Notes: a model not told the origin generated them from the sequence alone. Positions 1 through 12,512 are shown, numbered from the stretch's first letter. The stretch is DNA of 64,000 nucleotides from Beroe forskalii (GCA_011033025.1 WFMF01000042.1:496501-560500), one strand, 5' to 3'. Numbers and translations: made by a program.

Positions 1-1470
1 GACTCGACAACTGGCATCGACTCGATTCGTCGAGTCGAGTCGTCGAGTCGAGTCGTCGAGTCGAGTCTTCGAGTCGAGTCGTCGAGTCGAGTCGTCGAGT
101 CGTCGAGTCGTCGAGTCGAGTCGAGTCGAGTCGTCGAGTCGAGTCGTCGAGTCGAGTCGTCGAGTTGTCGAGTCGTCGAGTCGAGTCGTCGAGTTGACTC
201 GACGAGGCGACTCGACTCGACGACTCGACCCAAAGCCTGTGACCCGACATTTCGCCATCAATCCACGACTCGACCGACTCAACTCGACGACTCCACAACT
301 CGACGACTGAACTCGGAAACTAAATCTTCACATTAAAACTCTGGCCTCTATTCAGATCTAATTTACATCATTTAATGATATCGACTCAACTCGACTCGAC
401 GACTCGACTCGACGACTCGACTCGACGACTCGACTCGACGACTCGACTCGACTCGACGACTCGACTCGACGACTCGACTCGACGACTCGACGACTCGACT
501 CGACTCGACTCGACGACTCGACTCGACGACTCGACTCGACGACTCGACTCGACGACTCGACTCGACGACTCGACTCGACGACGACTCGACGACTCGACGA
601 CTCGACGACTCGACGACTCGACGACTCGACGACTCGACTCGACTCGACTCGACGACTCGACGACTCGACGACTCGACTCGACGACTCGACTCGACGACTC
701 GACTCGACTCGACGACTCGACTCGACGACTCAACTCGACGACTCGACTCGACGACTCGACTCGACGACTCGACGACTCGACTCGACGACTCGACTCGACG
801 ACTCGACTCGACGACTCGACTCGACGACTCGACTCGACGACTCGACTCGACGACTCGACGACTCGACGACTCGACGACTCGACTCGACGACTCGACTCGA
901 CGACTCGACTCGACTCGACGACTCGACGACTCGACTCGACGACTCGACTCGACGACTCGACTCGACGACTCGACTCGACGACTCGACTCGACGACTCGAC
1001 GACTCGACTCGACGACTCGACTCGACGACTCGACTCGACGACTCGACTCGACGACTCGACTCGACGACGACTCGACGACTCGACGACTCGACGACTCGAC
1101 GACTCGACTCGACGACTCGACGACTCGACTCGACTCGACGACTCGACGACTCGACTCGACTCGACGACTCGACGACTCGACTCGACGACTCGACTCGACG
1201 ACTCGACTCGACGACTCGACTCGACGACTCGACGACTCGACGACTCGACGACTCGACGAATCGACTAAACAACTTGACTCGACAACTGGCATCGACTCAA
1301 CTCGACGACTCGACTCGACGAATCGATTACACGTCCAGTCAAGTCGTCGAATCGAGTCGATGCCAGTTGTCGAGTCAAGTTGTTTAGTCGAGTTGTCGGG
1401 TCGAGTTGTCGGGTCGAGTTGTCAAGTAGAGTTGTCGAGTCGAGTCTTCGAGTTGAGTCTTGATGTATGT
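1..1470. repeat. TCGAC / TCGACGAC satellite with strand switches
   Basis: Almost pure tandem array of a 5-bp unit (TCGAC) interspersed with an 8-bp form (TCGACGAC). From the window edge to about 190 the units read in the GTCGA orientation. From about 190 to 1340 they read as TCGAC, apart from degenerate and unique DNA at about 230-370. From about 1340 to 1470 they flip back. Long open frames on both strands (Ser/Arg/Val/Glu on -, Asp/Ser/Thr/Arg on +) are products of the repeat and not genes. The array is extremely CpG-dense. Confidence 0.95.
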
Positions 1471-1793
1471 TCTGCGACTTCCTATCAGGATCGCCGTACA
1501 TAGATCTGCTGCACGGCAGCACCAGACTGCTGAGGAGTTGACGCATCAGCATTCCTTTGAGATCTTGGCTGAGTCTTAACAGGACAGTCTGATCTGGGCT
1601 GGTGGCAGTGCCTGAGTTGATGGGGGAGTCTCAACTGGCGTCGCTGACTGAGTTCAGAGGAATGCTGAACTCAGCACCTTCTGAGAGGATTATGTGGTTA
1701 CTCTGTCTCTGCTGCATACTTCTCATTACCTTCCTCTGTTCTCTTTCTTCCGCCCCATCAGGAGATCGTGTCACCTTAGCAATCTCCCACTTT
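1471..1793. other. unique DNA, no gene seen
   Basis: Spacer between the two satellites. A 67-codon open frame starts at 1602 but runs into the minisatellite and resembles nothing known to me. Confidence 0.6.
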
Positions 1794-3096
1794 ATTATAT
1801 GCTAATATTTCTATTGTTTTTCCTTGCCCTGGGCTATATGCTAATATTTCTATTGTTTTTCTTGCCCGCTATATGCTAATATTTCTATTGTTTTTCCTGC
1901 CCTGGGCTATATGCTAATATTTCTATTGTTTTTCCCTGCCCTGGCTATATGCTAATATTTCTATTGTTTTTCCTTGCCCCTATATGCTAATATTTTATTG
2001 TTTTTCTTGCCCTGGGCTATATGCTAATATTTCTATTGTTTTTCCTTGCCCTGGGCTATATGCTAATATTTCTATTGTTTGCCTGGGCTATATGCTAATA
2101 TTTCTATTGTTTTTCCTTGCCCTGGGCTATATGCTAATATTTCTATTGTTTTTCCTTGCCCTGGGCTATGCTAATATTTCTATTGTTTTTCCTTGCCCTG
2201 GGCTATATGCTAATATTTCTATTGTTTTTCCTTGCCCTGGGCTATATGCTAATATTTCTATTGTTTTTCCTTGCCCTGGCTATATGCTAATATTTCTATT
2301 GTTTTTCCTTGCCCTGGCTATATGCTAATATTTCTATTGTTTTTCCTTGCCTGGGCTATATGCTAATATTTCTATTGTTTTCCTTGCCCTGGGCTATATG
2401 CTAATATTTCTATTGTTTTTCCTTGCCCTGGCTATATGCTAATATTTCTATTGTTTTTCCTTGCCCTGGGCTATATGCTAATATTTCTATTGTTTTTCCT
2501 TGCCCTGGGCTATATGCTAATATTTCTATTGTTTTTCCTTGCCCTGGGCTATATGCTAATATTTCTATTGTTTTTCTTGCCCTGGGCTATATGCTAATAT
2601 TTCTATTGTTTTTCCTTGCCCTGGGCTATATGCTAATATTTCTATTGTTTTTCTTGCCCTGGGCTATATGCTAATATTTCTATTGTTTTTCCTTGCCCTG
2701 GGCTATATGCTAATATTTCTATTGTTTTCCTTGCCCTGGGCTATATGCTAATATTTCTATTGTTTTCCTTGCCCTGGGCTATATGCTAATATTTCCATTG
2801 TTTTTCCCTGTCCTGGGCTATCTGCTAATATTTCTATTGTTTTTCCTTGCCCTGGGCTACATGCTAATATTTCTATTGTTTTTCCTTGCCCTGGGCTATA
2901 TGCTAATATTTCTATTGTTTTTCCTTGCCCTGGACTATATGCTAATATTTCCATTGTTTTTCCTTGCCCTGGGCTATATGCTAATATTTCCATTGTTTTC
3001 CCTTACCCTGGGCTATATGCTAATATTTTTATTGTTTTTCCTTTTCCTGGGCTATATGCTATCATTTCTATTGGTTTTCCTTGCCCTGGGCTATAT
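1794..3096. repeat. 39-bp minisatellite, about 33 copies
   Basis: Unit of 39 bp: starts TATATGCTAATATTT, then CTATTGTTTTTCC, then TTGCCCTGGGC. Because 39 is a multiple of three, every frame stays open over several units and encodes a hydrophobic 13-residue repeat (YMLIF...ALG). Copies differ mainly by 1-2 base losses in the T, C and G runs. The right-hand copies (after about 2780) carry more substitutions, as expected at the edge of an array. Confidence 0.95.
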
Positions 3097-3309
3097 GAGT
3101 ATCATGATATGATGCTATTGTTATAGTTATCATTGATAAGTTACTTGAATCTAAATTATATGTAAATTTGACATGGGCAATGGGCATAAATAAACTACTG
3201 CTGATGCGATATCAAGAACCATTGGGCTATGTATTGAAGTATTTATCTATCGATTGGATGGAAGGATCATGGATGGAAGGATCATTCCTTGAAGATGATC
3301 TCCATTGAT

Positions 3310-3560
3310 ACAATTATTAATAGATCCATTTTTGATTTTCAATGGACATTGCACATGTCCAATGGGTCCAATGGATATAGAACGGATCTATCCGAGTGGA
3401 TGAAATCGTCACAATAACCAAACCTGGTTTGTTGATTGGAAAATGGACATCAGTCCGGTATTTTTGTTCAATGAACCCACTGTACCCAATGGATCCATTG
3501 CATGCAATGGATCCATTGAATCCAATGCATCCATTGGACACAATGGATCCATTGGACTTG
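3310..3560. repeat. short palindromic repeat cluster (CCAATGGATCCATTG type)
   Basis: About 20 variants of AATGGATCCATT occur in both orientations, each near-palindromic around GGATCC or TGCATG. This is simple-sequence DNA; the small ORFs on both strands here (MDPL/NGSIG repeats) are its translation. Flanking DNA (3097-3310 and 3560-3937) holds no recognisable gene. Confidence 0.75.
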
Positions 3561-3937
3561 GCTTAAGTAGTCTCTCAAGCCAGGCAATGTCTGACATAAC
3601 AAGGTGCAACAGTACCTCGTTAAATTGAAACTTTATTTAACCAGAGGTATATACTGTCACACCAAGGTCCTGCTCCTTGTTAAGGCAAGCAAACACACCG
3701 AGCAAACAGAGATATTGTCATAGCATGCGGAAGCATCAATTATGCGTGCTCCTCCTTCCATCCATATGCCACGCAAAGCTAAGGAGTTTAAGAATAATAC
3801 AGGCATAATCCTGCTTGAAGATATTTTTTGAAGTTATCATTACCTAATAATGAATGCTCTTGTTAATATGGCGGGAGACTGACCTGATGGTGTCAATATG
3901 GACATTGTTGTGCCTCATATTCAAATAGCCCCCTTTC

Positions 3938-4875
3938 TTACCGTATATATTTTATCCAATGTGCTGTAAAAAATATAATTGAATTGAATTGAACATGCAA
4001 GGCAATGGACAATTTCATTCTTGGTTCCACAGCAACAGAACTTGTATACCTCAGTTGTATCTCAAGCAGAGGGAATCCCTGAACTCTTGCTTGTTTAGAG
4101 TATACCCAAGGTGTTTGAGAGGCAATGATGTTAGCCATGCTGAGACCCCCTTCTCTTTCTCAGCTGTAATAGAGCAATAAGCTAGTGGTGAAAAATTCTG
4201 ACTAAGGTTTTCAAACTCTCTGGTAATCTGGTATGCCTGGTTGCTTATTCATTTCTAAGGCTGTCCTTGATTGCTTTGATCTTATTTTGGTCTAGGGTTT
4301 CAAGTGAAATGGTCTGGTTCAGGATCAGGTTTTTAAGTTGCTCAGTGACTTTAACTGATGCTTCATACTCTAGTTAAGCAGTTTCTGTAGGATCCTGGAT
4401 TCCAAGACCACCATGTTTGACAGGAAGAGCAAGGATCATCCGTTCATTTGCATTTGGTGTGACTCTACCCCCAACAGCAGAAGGGATGAATTCATTTGCA
4501 ATGACTTCCTCCAATGGCTTGAAGAGGTGTCCTATGCCTGCTACAGTTCTCTGTACATAGATTCACCATCTACCAATTTATTTTCATCATATTATTTGAT
4601 ATATTATAATTATTTCCTTATTAATGGGTGGCCTTGCTAACAGTCTTGATGATTGACTAAGTGCTGTCCCTCAGCACAATCGAGACCTTCCTCTATATAA
4701 ATTATTGAAAAATGTATATTTTAATAGTGCTGTAAAATGATATTCAAATTCAAATTCAAATTCAGTCCTTTTGTGAAAGCACTAAGGGCTGCTTGAGGTT
4801 CATCTTCTGCTATTTGAGACAACTGTCTAACATCTTCAATCCAGGATTTCACCTTATCTTCAACCTAAGTGTTTT
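3938..4875 (-). pseudogene. decayed retroelement pol C-terminal fragment
   Basis: Read on the minus strand from 4875, the sequence encodes KVKSWIEDVRQLSQIAEDEP followed by QAALSAFTKGL. This is the segment that follows the palm in a family of animal retroelement polymerases. The next part, 4560-4380, gives FIPSAVGGRV, then ERMILALP, then HGGLGIQDP, the typical FIPS/LALP/GGLGI block, followed by in-frame stops. The two blocks are separated (about 4565-4765) by an A/T-rich insert ending in repeated ATTCAA, which looks like the 3' tail of a later insertion. Weaker coding traces continue to 3938. I cannot name the clade from this piece alone. Confidence 0.6.
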
Positions 4876-4877
4876 GA

Positions 4878-6960
4878 ATGAATTTAAAATTTTCTAATGT
4901 TGTGTTAGATTGTAAATTGCATAATAATTTAGGTTTTATATTGGGACCTGTCATGTCATCATCAGAATTCCTAACTCTACTGGAGTTTCTATTAAATCAC
5001 AACATTGGAGATGAGAGTATCCTTTACAACCCTCTTTGTTCTGAAATCATCATGTGCCCAAGAGAAAACCCAGTCCATCAGTCTCTTCCTGGTGATATTT
5101 GCCTCATATCAGAATTGTGGAAATTGTTCATGAACACTCCATTTTATAAGGATTCATTAGTTAAGCTTCCACCCAGGATACTTGAGTTGATGAGTGGATA
5201 TAAAATGTACTTTAGGAGTTCAAAGAACCTTATCCAAATAACTGAACCTGACCATCAAGAAACTACTTTCATAAGGACCAAATCTATGGCAATAAATTTT
5301 GGAAGTCTCTTATTGCATCAGAGTGAAGACAATCAATGTGGCAATATTGGGATGAAGTATTTTAAATTATTGCGTTTGAAAGATACTGCTGATCAAGAAA
5401 GACAACTGATAGGAATGCTTGATATATGTGGTGAATCAAGCTTCTCTGGACAAGAAACTGAAACACTTATAGTATTATTCAATCAGCTTACTAAAAATTT
5501 AAGAAAGTTGAATGAATCTGCTTTGCTCCCTGCAGAATACCATCAGCATGTTGATATTGAACTCTCATCTGTAATTTCAAAGTGCAAAGTGGACTATAAG
5601 ATTGTATGTAAGTTCATTTCACGATTGATTATTGCCATTATTCCCAAAAACATTTTTGATGGCTGTAAACTAAGAAGGATATTCATTAGAGAGCTCTTGA
5701 AGCTGATAAGGAATTCACCTCATTTCAACCCAAATTTCATAAGTGAATTGCCTTTTTCCGAAGTAAATAAGAATTCTTGCTCATTTATCCCTACATTTCT
5801 AGATAATAAGCTCCTAGTTGTCACAAATATTTTGTACCTCATAGTAACAGATATCATTTTTCCAATCATGAAGAAACATTTCTATATGTGTAAAGATAAA
5901 GGTGCTTTATCTTTTTATAACAAGCCAATGTGGATGCAACTTCAAACAATGGCTTTTAATGACCGTTCTGCTGAGTTTGAGAATGTTGAGGTAGAAGAGA
6001 TGCAAGTTCTGAAATCATTTAACAACATTTTTGGTATATACACCATACGATTTCAACCAAAACATTCAGGTAGAATACGATTGATTTCACTTACAAACAA
6101 ACTTGAATGTGATGTAAAATTCTATGCTGATATGCCAATTAATGCCATGCTTGTGCCAGTATTGGCCACTATCAAGACCTTATACGAGGGGAGGACCTAT
6201 TCCTGCAAACCCTATCAAATCAAAGGCAAATTCGACCTGAAAAATGCTTTAGATGATTACAAAAGAAAAATAATGGCCATTGGCGATTGCCAAATTCAAC
6301 CATATGTTTGGTTTTTCCAAGCAGATGCTATCAATTGTTATGATAACATTAACACTGCTGTTTTAAAGAATGAAGTCTTGAATTGGTTGAATTGGGCACC
6401 TTTCTATCACATTCTGAAAATCAAAGTACATTCACATAGCACTGGCTCAATCAAAACTGAAAATATAGCTATACCATCCAAGACAAGAACTCCTCTTGAA
6501 TTCGAGCTCATTGCAAATAAGATAGGTACATCATTTAAATACTCCACTGTCACTCTGAAAAAGTATTATATATTTGAGTCAGAATATATAAAGGCAACCA
6601 TTAGAAGATTTATATGTCAGTCTTACGTCTATCATGGAGGCAAATTTTACAAAAGGAGAAATGGCATTCCACAGGGTGCAAACATATCAAAGCACTTATG
6701 TGACTTCTACTTCGCTTATATGTTTCGGAATTTGAATCTTAGCAGCAACAGCCTGTTTCTATCAGCTACAGATGACTTTCTTTACTGTCATTGCAGAAGG
6801 GAGAAGTTGATGAATTTAAGAGGAACTGTTACTCTGGAAATTTTGATTTTCTATTGAACGAAGAAAAGAGTGTGAGTTGTGAGGGAGGAAAGAAGAATAT
6901 CGTGTATTACGGGGTGAATATCAATATGCTAGATTTGACGACAAATCTCCATAATCAATG
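4878..6960 (+). pseudogene. TERT: telomerase reverse transcriptase-like ORF, intronless, frameshifted
   Basis: Open for 659 codons from the ATG at 4878, then continued in another frame to a TGA at 6958. Telomerase signatures in order: a possible N-terminal domain (residues 1-125); an RNA-binding-domain-like block (about 239-330); motif T FYNKPMWMQLQ (about 345); motif 2 GRIRLISL (about 398); motif A FFQADAINCYDNI with catalytic Asp483; motif B' GIPQGANIS (about 596); motif C TDDF with Asp632-Asp633. One T is missing in the run after motif C (about 6780-6785). The +1 frame then supplies motif D (FDFLLNEEKS) and motif E (VYYGVNINMLDL). The C-terminal extension is not seen. TERT genes are usually intron-rich, so 2 kb without an intron is odd and may point to a retrocopy. 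The T motif and linker argue against a Penelope RT. Family assignment is fairly sure; whether the copy functions is doubtful. Confidence 0.75.
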
Positions 6961-9900
6961 AATCTTGACATACCAGGGTTCTAACTACAGATTGAGGAAC
7001 AGGGGAATATGGAAGGATGGAGAGGCCATGGACAAGTAAGTTTAACTTATCGTGATTCTTGGATGCAATATTTCAGATCAAATACAACCTAAGACAAGAA
7101 TTTAAAGATTATCAAGTTAATCTAACCACTTAATAATGAAATTATGTGGACCAAAATTCATTGAAAGCGTTATCCGAGAAAAACTGTGGCATAATTGTGA
7201 ATTTATGTCAGATGTGAAGCTGAATTTATCATGTCTTATCGCATCTTCATCTCATAATTCAATAATTTCCAGATTACAAGAGAATGATGGAACATGGAAG
7301 TACAAATGCATCAACATGGAAGAACGGAAGTGAGTGGCAAATATGGTTTTCAGGTAGAAAATAGAAATAATGTCAGAAATTTGTGTAGATTTCTGTTGTG
7401 ATCAATCATCAAATATCCAGATGAGGATCAAAAGTTTAAATGATTTTTTGTTTGAATCAATAAATTCCTACGTTTTGAATCTATGCGGGTATCTCAAACC
7501 AGGTACAAAATAAGTAAGATGTTCTTTGGAATGAACGCCAATAAATAGGGCGAATACCATGTTGACTCAATCCGCATTTCCAAGAGTCAAGACAGCTTTA
7601 ACAGGTAAAATTCTCACAAACCACTGCTTCCTTATTTGATCAAATTGGATAGAAAATAATTGGGCTCTTTTTTCATTTTCATACTAAGAAACCATGAGAC
7701 CATGTAACTTTATATTTCCCGTGCTCACAATTTGGATCATAGATATAATGCGTTGTTTGTTATTGTTTGAATGTGACAATAGTATAATCATGGCATTTCT
7801 TCCAGATGACTGAGTAAAAGGCTCCCCTCTGATTGGAGAAGGATTATTGGAAACAGTCTGAGTGACTACCACTCACCTGCGTTCTGATGCTGAGGGTGGT
7901 ACAGAAACCTGTACAGATGAGAACAAAGCTGAAGCTGCCGATCTAATGTGAGTTATATAAGTCTTTTTTAGCCCCTTTCTTCGGTTCTAAATATGTGCCC
8001 GAAAACTGCTCAACAACATAAAATCAGTTGGTCAAACTGCATGTTGTGGATGCGCTGAATTAAGTAATTCTCAAATGAAAGGAGTTTTCTTTTCAACAGG
8101 TGGACAGTGACTCAGTAACTATGTGCACTCACGGTTGTGGATATGACTTCACGCTCATTGCAATTGCTGAACAAGCTGGAACAACAGTTACAGCCAATAC
8201 GAAAGGTTTTTGTACTTTCTTTTCGGTGGCACATTGCTACCTGTAGTCCCCATTCTAGAACCTGTAGTAATGTTAGTACAACCTGATTTTTGAAGGATGT
8301 CATGTTAGTATTGTTTCAGTGTCGTCACACAATCATAATTATGACTATACTATCACAACATTCATACATGTTTCTACTCCTCTCTAAAATGGGAACGTAC
8401 TGCAATAACCAGCCACCACCGACTACCAAGCGCTATTCAAGTTCTTAAGTATTTTTACTAGGCACATTTCTTCAAGGAGTAACCTTGCATATCAATGGGA
8501 ATTGGGGATAATATGCAAGCATTTTGATTGAATTATGAAATAGGTCAGAGCATAGCGTGGAGAGGAACAGGACACCCGCTCTCTCTACATAGTGCCAATT
8601 CGATTATCTACCTCCCCACTTCACTGTTGGACTAACATGAAAATGACTAACATGCTTTTGCAACGCAACATACAATAATACAGTGGGTTGCCTAGATCTG
8701 GGCAACCTGACATACAAATATGAACGGGGTTGCCTGTTTCTGAAACTTGAGCTCCCTAGCAGAGGAGGAGCAATATGCAATAGCATTTGTAAACAGTGAT
8801 GAACAGTGTCCACTAGCGACTGGTCAATGTATACAATCGGAACTGTTGATTAATTTCACAATTTTATTTCTGTGGATGTTTGTTGTCAACCGTCAAGCAG
8901 GTCACATGTTAGTAATTTTGTCCTTTTATTATCCTAGATGTTAGTACAATATGTTGCATAAGTTGCCTGGGTTTTTGAATGGGGCTTGGAATTAGATTCC
9001 GATGAGCTATTCCTAGATTTTTCAGTTCACTATAATGCTTGTGTAATTCCAGTTTTTTTTATCTAAGTGTCTTGAAAAAACACCAGTTCATATCAACTTA
9101 TCAATTTATAATACAGCCAATACGAAAGTGACATATGCTGTGAGTGATGAAACTGTGACTGTTGAGCGAAAGGACGCCATCACTGAGGAGTGAGGAATTT
9201 AAAGGTAACATTATCTTCAGAATGTTGCACAAGACTTTTTCATTAAAATTACGTTCGAGCGTTGTCATTGTTATTGATAAATTCTTGAAGATCTTGAACT
9301 TCCCACTCAGGAACGTTTCACTTGACAATAGACGGGTGACACACCAGAACATGACGTGCACCGTGTCAATACCAACATTCTGGAGACATTGAGCAACAAC
9401 GGGAATACACCAAGGCCAATACACAGGGATCTTCCTACTGTTAGTAGAAATATTCCACCGATGATATTAACTGATTATTTCAGTATTTCACTGATATTTT
9501 AATTCATCAATAAATCATGCCTCACTTCATAATCTGCTCTTTTGGCTACCTTGCTGATTTTCTCGTTACTCATAAGCACAGACATATTCTGTGCTGGTTT
9601 ATATTAAGAATTTAAGGCAAGTCCCTTACCAATGGTAGTAAGTCACAAGATTGTTTAGGATACACCCCTTGGCAAAATGGCAATATTCCATAAGATATTT
9701 GAACTCCATTTCATAAATTGGCTGTATTCCAACTACTATCCACAGACAGACAGTGGCATTTGGAACGAACAAAGGCTGGATACTTTGGAGAATCCTGCAT
9801 TGACAGTACTAATGTTGTGGGCAAGGGAACGCTGCAGGCAGCACTTGACAGCAGAGCACTTGACAGTGGCTGAGTGGCTTAGTATATACTGTATAGCCGA

Positions 9901-10760
9901 CGTTACATGTAACACCTAATGGATTATAATTTTATGTACTGATGTTACATCCCTGCTGGGCTGGCAGATAAGATGGAAAAGATCAATGTTAAAACTTTAA
10001 ACAATACTAGTAGTTTAATAATTGAGGAGTACCTTTCAATACAATATTAATCTGAGTACATCGACTGTAATTTGTTTGACTTCAAATATGATTCAATAGT
10101 CCAATGTTCTCTAGATCACTTGAATTGGTACCTTGTGAGCTTGTGCTCTTGTGAATGAATGTACTGAATTTTGGCACGTTGAGTACATTTCCAATACTAA
10201 TAATAGTATTACTATGTAAAATCAATGTGGAATATTGCGCAATTTGTATCTACTTTACTATAATTTGAGAAATTGGATTTGGATATGAGGACACAATCAT
10301 GAGTTATTTGGAGATTTTAGTCTTTGGTGCTTAATTTTGGCACATTTATGTACTATGAGCATTGTCTAGACTAACAATGCCAACAGGTGACTATTTGGAA
10401 GATAAATGTGATAATTTAAATCCTTTTTGAATTCATAATTTCAAATCATAATGAAAGTTCTTAGTTGTCATTTGCTGTGACTGATTATTATTATATTGCT
10501 GTTCTTGGGCACTTCCCTTCAAAAGATGGACTAGAATTGAGGATTTTTTCTTGAGTGCTTCAATTGAGCAAAACATCGCTCTATTCATAGGTGTGCCCCA
10601 CTGCTGCATAGTTTGGGATCATATTATCTTATGTAGAGATGATTGTAACAGCCATTTCAAATGTTTGAGTCTTGAGACATCATTGCTGAAAGTCGGACCT
10701 CTATCTATTCTACAGAACGGTACTATTAGCAAGTTCAATCTTTTATCCATAAAAAGAAGT
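6961..10760. other. gene-poor stretch; possible exon pair at 8100-9193
   Basis: No recognised gene. One weak candidate on +: 8100-8205 is preceded by a pyrimidine tract and AG and followed by GT, and reads VDSDSVTMCTHGCGYDF and onward in an open frame. A second block from 9113 joins in phase and reads NTKVTYAVSDETVTVERKD to a stop near 9193. The segment ACAGCCAATACGAAAG occurs both at the end of the first block and at the start of the second, so a duplication is as likely as a gene. Short ORFs elsewhere (7136, 7684, 9677) resemble nothing I know. Confidence 0.3.
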
Positions 10761-10774
10761 ATAAGTTTTGGTCA

Positions 10775-10850
10775 TCACTCAGAGCCGTTTCTGTGACATC
10801 ACTCAGAGCCGTTTCTCATGGGAGTTCCTAAGCCAGCATATGTGTGCGTA
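10775..10850. repeat. fragment of CG-rich repeat (CACTCAGAGCCGTTT)
   Basis: Two direct copies of CACTCAGAGCCGTTTCT, followed by a version of CCTAAGCCxGCATAxGTGTG. These are pieces of the dispersed repeats seen intact at 12128, 37280-37450 and 61430-61480. The stretch 10851-11850 shows no gene. Confidence 0.6.
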
Positions 10851-11844
10851 TTTACTCCATGTTATAAAGCCTTATTTCCACTAGGCTCTATTGTGTGGTG
10901 CCTAATGGAGGCTTGTGGAGGCTGAATGGAGCATTGTGGTTGGTTATTTTTCATGAGTTCTTCATCCTCTTTTTATACATAGGGCCTATACAACCTGTCT
11001 TAAGTCTTTGCCACAACGTTGAGACTGAGCCTGAATTGATATCCATCGACTCTAGTCAGACAGTCCGTGGGAATACTGAGGAGAGAGCCCGTCTCGACAT
11101 CTCTGCTCAAGGGTTATGGGGACCCTTCCAGAGGACAATGTTCGATGTCAGAATCTTCCATCCAAATGCTTAGGTACACTTACAAGAATCATGATGTAAA
11201 CTCAGTTTACATTCAGCCTGAGCAGAGGGGGGCGGTCGCCTAGTACTGTGATATGGCGCAGCTAGTCTCAGCAGATGATCAGGGGTCCACGGGCTCCACA
11301 GTTCCGATCTCTGGTAGGTAGACTGGGTATGGGAGTTGGCTCCCCGTACCCAGTGGGGTCCCTCTGCGGCGGGACTGCTGCCGATCACCGATGTCCCATG
11401 GCAGCCGGAATGCCGAATATCTAGCCTAGTCCATAGCGGACATAGCACCAAGTGTGCAACATACCAGAATACCTAGCCATAGCGGCTGCAGTCCCAAGCG
11501 GACAACTTTCTCAACCCCTTGCCATAACGGCAAAACGGATTGAACCCCATCTGACCAAACCTCGCGTCCTTCTAAAAAACGCAAAATTCACTAAAGACAA
11601 ACAACATTTTAGTAGACAAAGCCCCCTAATCAATGCGCGTTGAACGCGCGCGCGGCTTATAATGTCTTTGTTCTCCAAAAATGTAAAACTTGTCCACATC
11701 AGGTGACGTCACGTTGCACGTCCCATGCAGATAAGCAGTCACATTTAATCTACCGTCACGGCGTTTGTTTCTCAGCCTGCTGCCCAATAATCGAAAGCCA
11801 TACCATGCTCTTACTTTCTTTGCCTCTTTGACGTAGGAACTGAT

Positions 11845-11936
11845 ATTCCCCTAACCAGGGGTGTCGCGAAACGACAAGGCGCGGCGCGCGCGCGCGCGTA
11901 AAACTAGGGATCTGGTTAGAGCAAGAACTGATAATT
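11845..11936. mobile_element. CG-rich palindromic MITE, CTAACCAGG...CTGGTTAG type
   Basis: An insert that starts near CCCCTAACCAGG and ends with GATCTGGTTAGAGCAAG is bracketed by GAACTGATA on both sides, a 9-bp target duplication. The centre is CG alternation. A sister copy lies at 12440-12510, and a fragment at 58640-58710. Confidence 0.6.
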
Positions 11937-12019
11937 GAACTGAATCGAAGTACAAATGACTCTATGAAAATATGAATCAGAATGAACTGAAACAGGGCCG
12001 GGAACAGAAAATCGAGTAG

Positions 12020-12098
12020 TTGTCTGGCATTGACAGACCCTCTCGAGAATCAGCCCCGCGCTTCGCTGGTGTCAGCGGGTCATACATCGTACGACAAA
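12020..12098. mobile_element. micro-MITE, TTTGTCGTACG...CAGACAA family (decayed copy)
   Basis: On the minus strand it begins TTTGTCGTACGATGTATGAC and ends CCAGACAA, matching the 37736 and 37895 copies. The flanks CTACTAAA and CTACTCGA agree at 6 of 8 positions, so the target duplication has drifted. Confidence 0.6.
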
Positions 12099-12127
12099 TT
12101 TAGTAGGTGTCCCATATAACTCCGGCT

Positions 12128-12195
12128 TTCCTAAGCCCGCATAGGTGTGTGTACGCGCGCGCCGCGCAACGCAGACAGGGATATACGTGTTTAGC
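12128..12195. mobile_element. CG-rich MITE, CCTAAGCCCGCATAGGTG family
   Basis: A 68-bp insert, TTCCTAAGCCCGCATAGG through CGCGCGC to GGGATATACGTG, is flanked by perfect 10-bp direct repeats AACTCCGGCT (12118-12127 and 12196-12205). Other copies with their own target duplications are at 37569-37718 and 59040-59128. Confidence 0.75.
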
Positions 12196-12290
12196 AACTC
12201 CGGCTGAGCGACGTCACAGACTTAAAGGTCAATCCTCTGTTATATCCCAAATCTAAACACGGCCCTAACCAAAACCCTACAGATTTCACC

Positions 12291-12363
12291 TTTGCCAGGC
12301 GTTGCCTGGCCCCTTCGCGCGCGCGCCCCGACTCGCAGAGTCGGGGCAGGCAACGTCTGGCAA
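12291..12363. mobile_element. micro-MITE with 7-bp target duplication
   Basis: A 73-bp palindromic insert, TTTGCCAGGCGTTGCCTGG to CAACGTCTGGCAA, flanked by perfect TTTCACC repeats (12284-12290 and 12364-12370). Related to the 37383, 37736 and 37895 copies. Confidence 0.75.
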
Positions 12364-12439
12364 TTTCACCTTCCAATGATCATATTACAGGGTCAGGACA
12401 TTATGATCTCCCCATCCTGCCATGATGTCGTCATGATGA

Positions 12440-12512
12440 CCTAACCAGGGCCGGGGTGTCGCGAAGCAAGGCGCGGCGCGCGCGCGTAAAACTAGGGATC
12501 TGGTTAGAGCAA
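12440..12512. mobile_element. CG-rich palindromic MITE, second CTAACCAGG copy
   Basis: CCTAACCAGGGCC through a CG-alternating centre to GGGATCTGGTTAGAGCAAG, inserted in GTCGTCATGATGA, which is present on both sides. Same family as 11845-11936. From 12513 to 13262 I see no gene; a CG-rich low-copy segment with gTAAGG/ACTAGT stretches may be old repeat. Confidence 0.6.

Noticed and set aside
372-1292. Long ORFs (about 300 codons) on both strands
   Set aside because: Translation of the TCGAC satellite; every frame is open because the unit has no stop codon.
1984-3112. Hydrophobic ORFs resembling membrane proteins
   Set aside because: Products of the 39-bp minisatellite; frames are broken by unit indels and no start or splice context exists.
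4878-6960. Assignment of the RT as a Penelope or Athena element
   Set aside because: The T motif (FYNKPMWMQLQ), the long motif 2-to-A spacing and the motif E block fit telomerase better; no GIY-YIG domain and no terminal repeats.
7136-7333. 65-codon ORF as the TERT C-terminal extension
   Set aside because: No resemblance to the TERT thumb, and no spliced path from motif E that keeps a frame.
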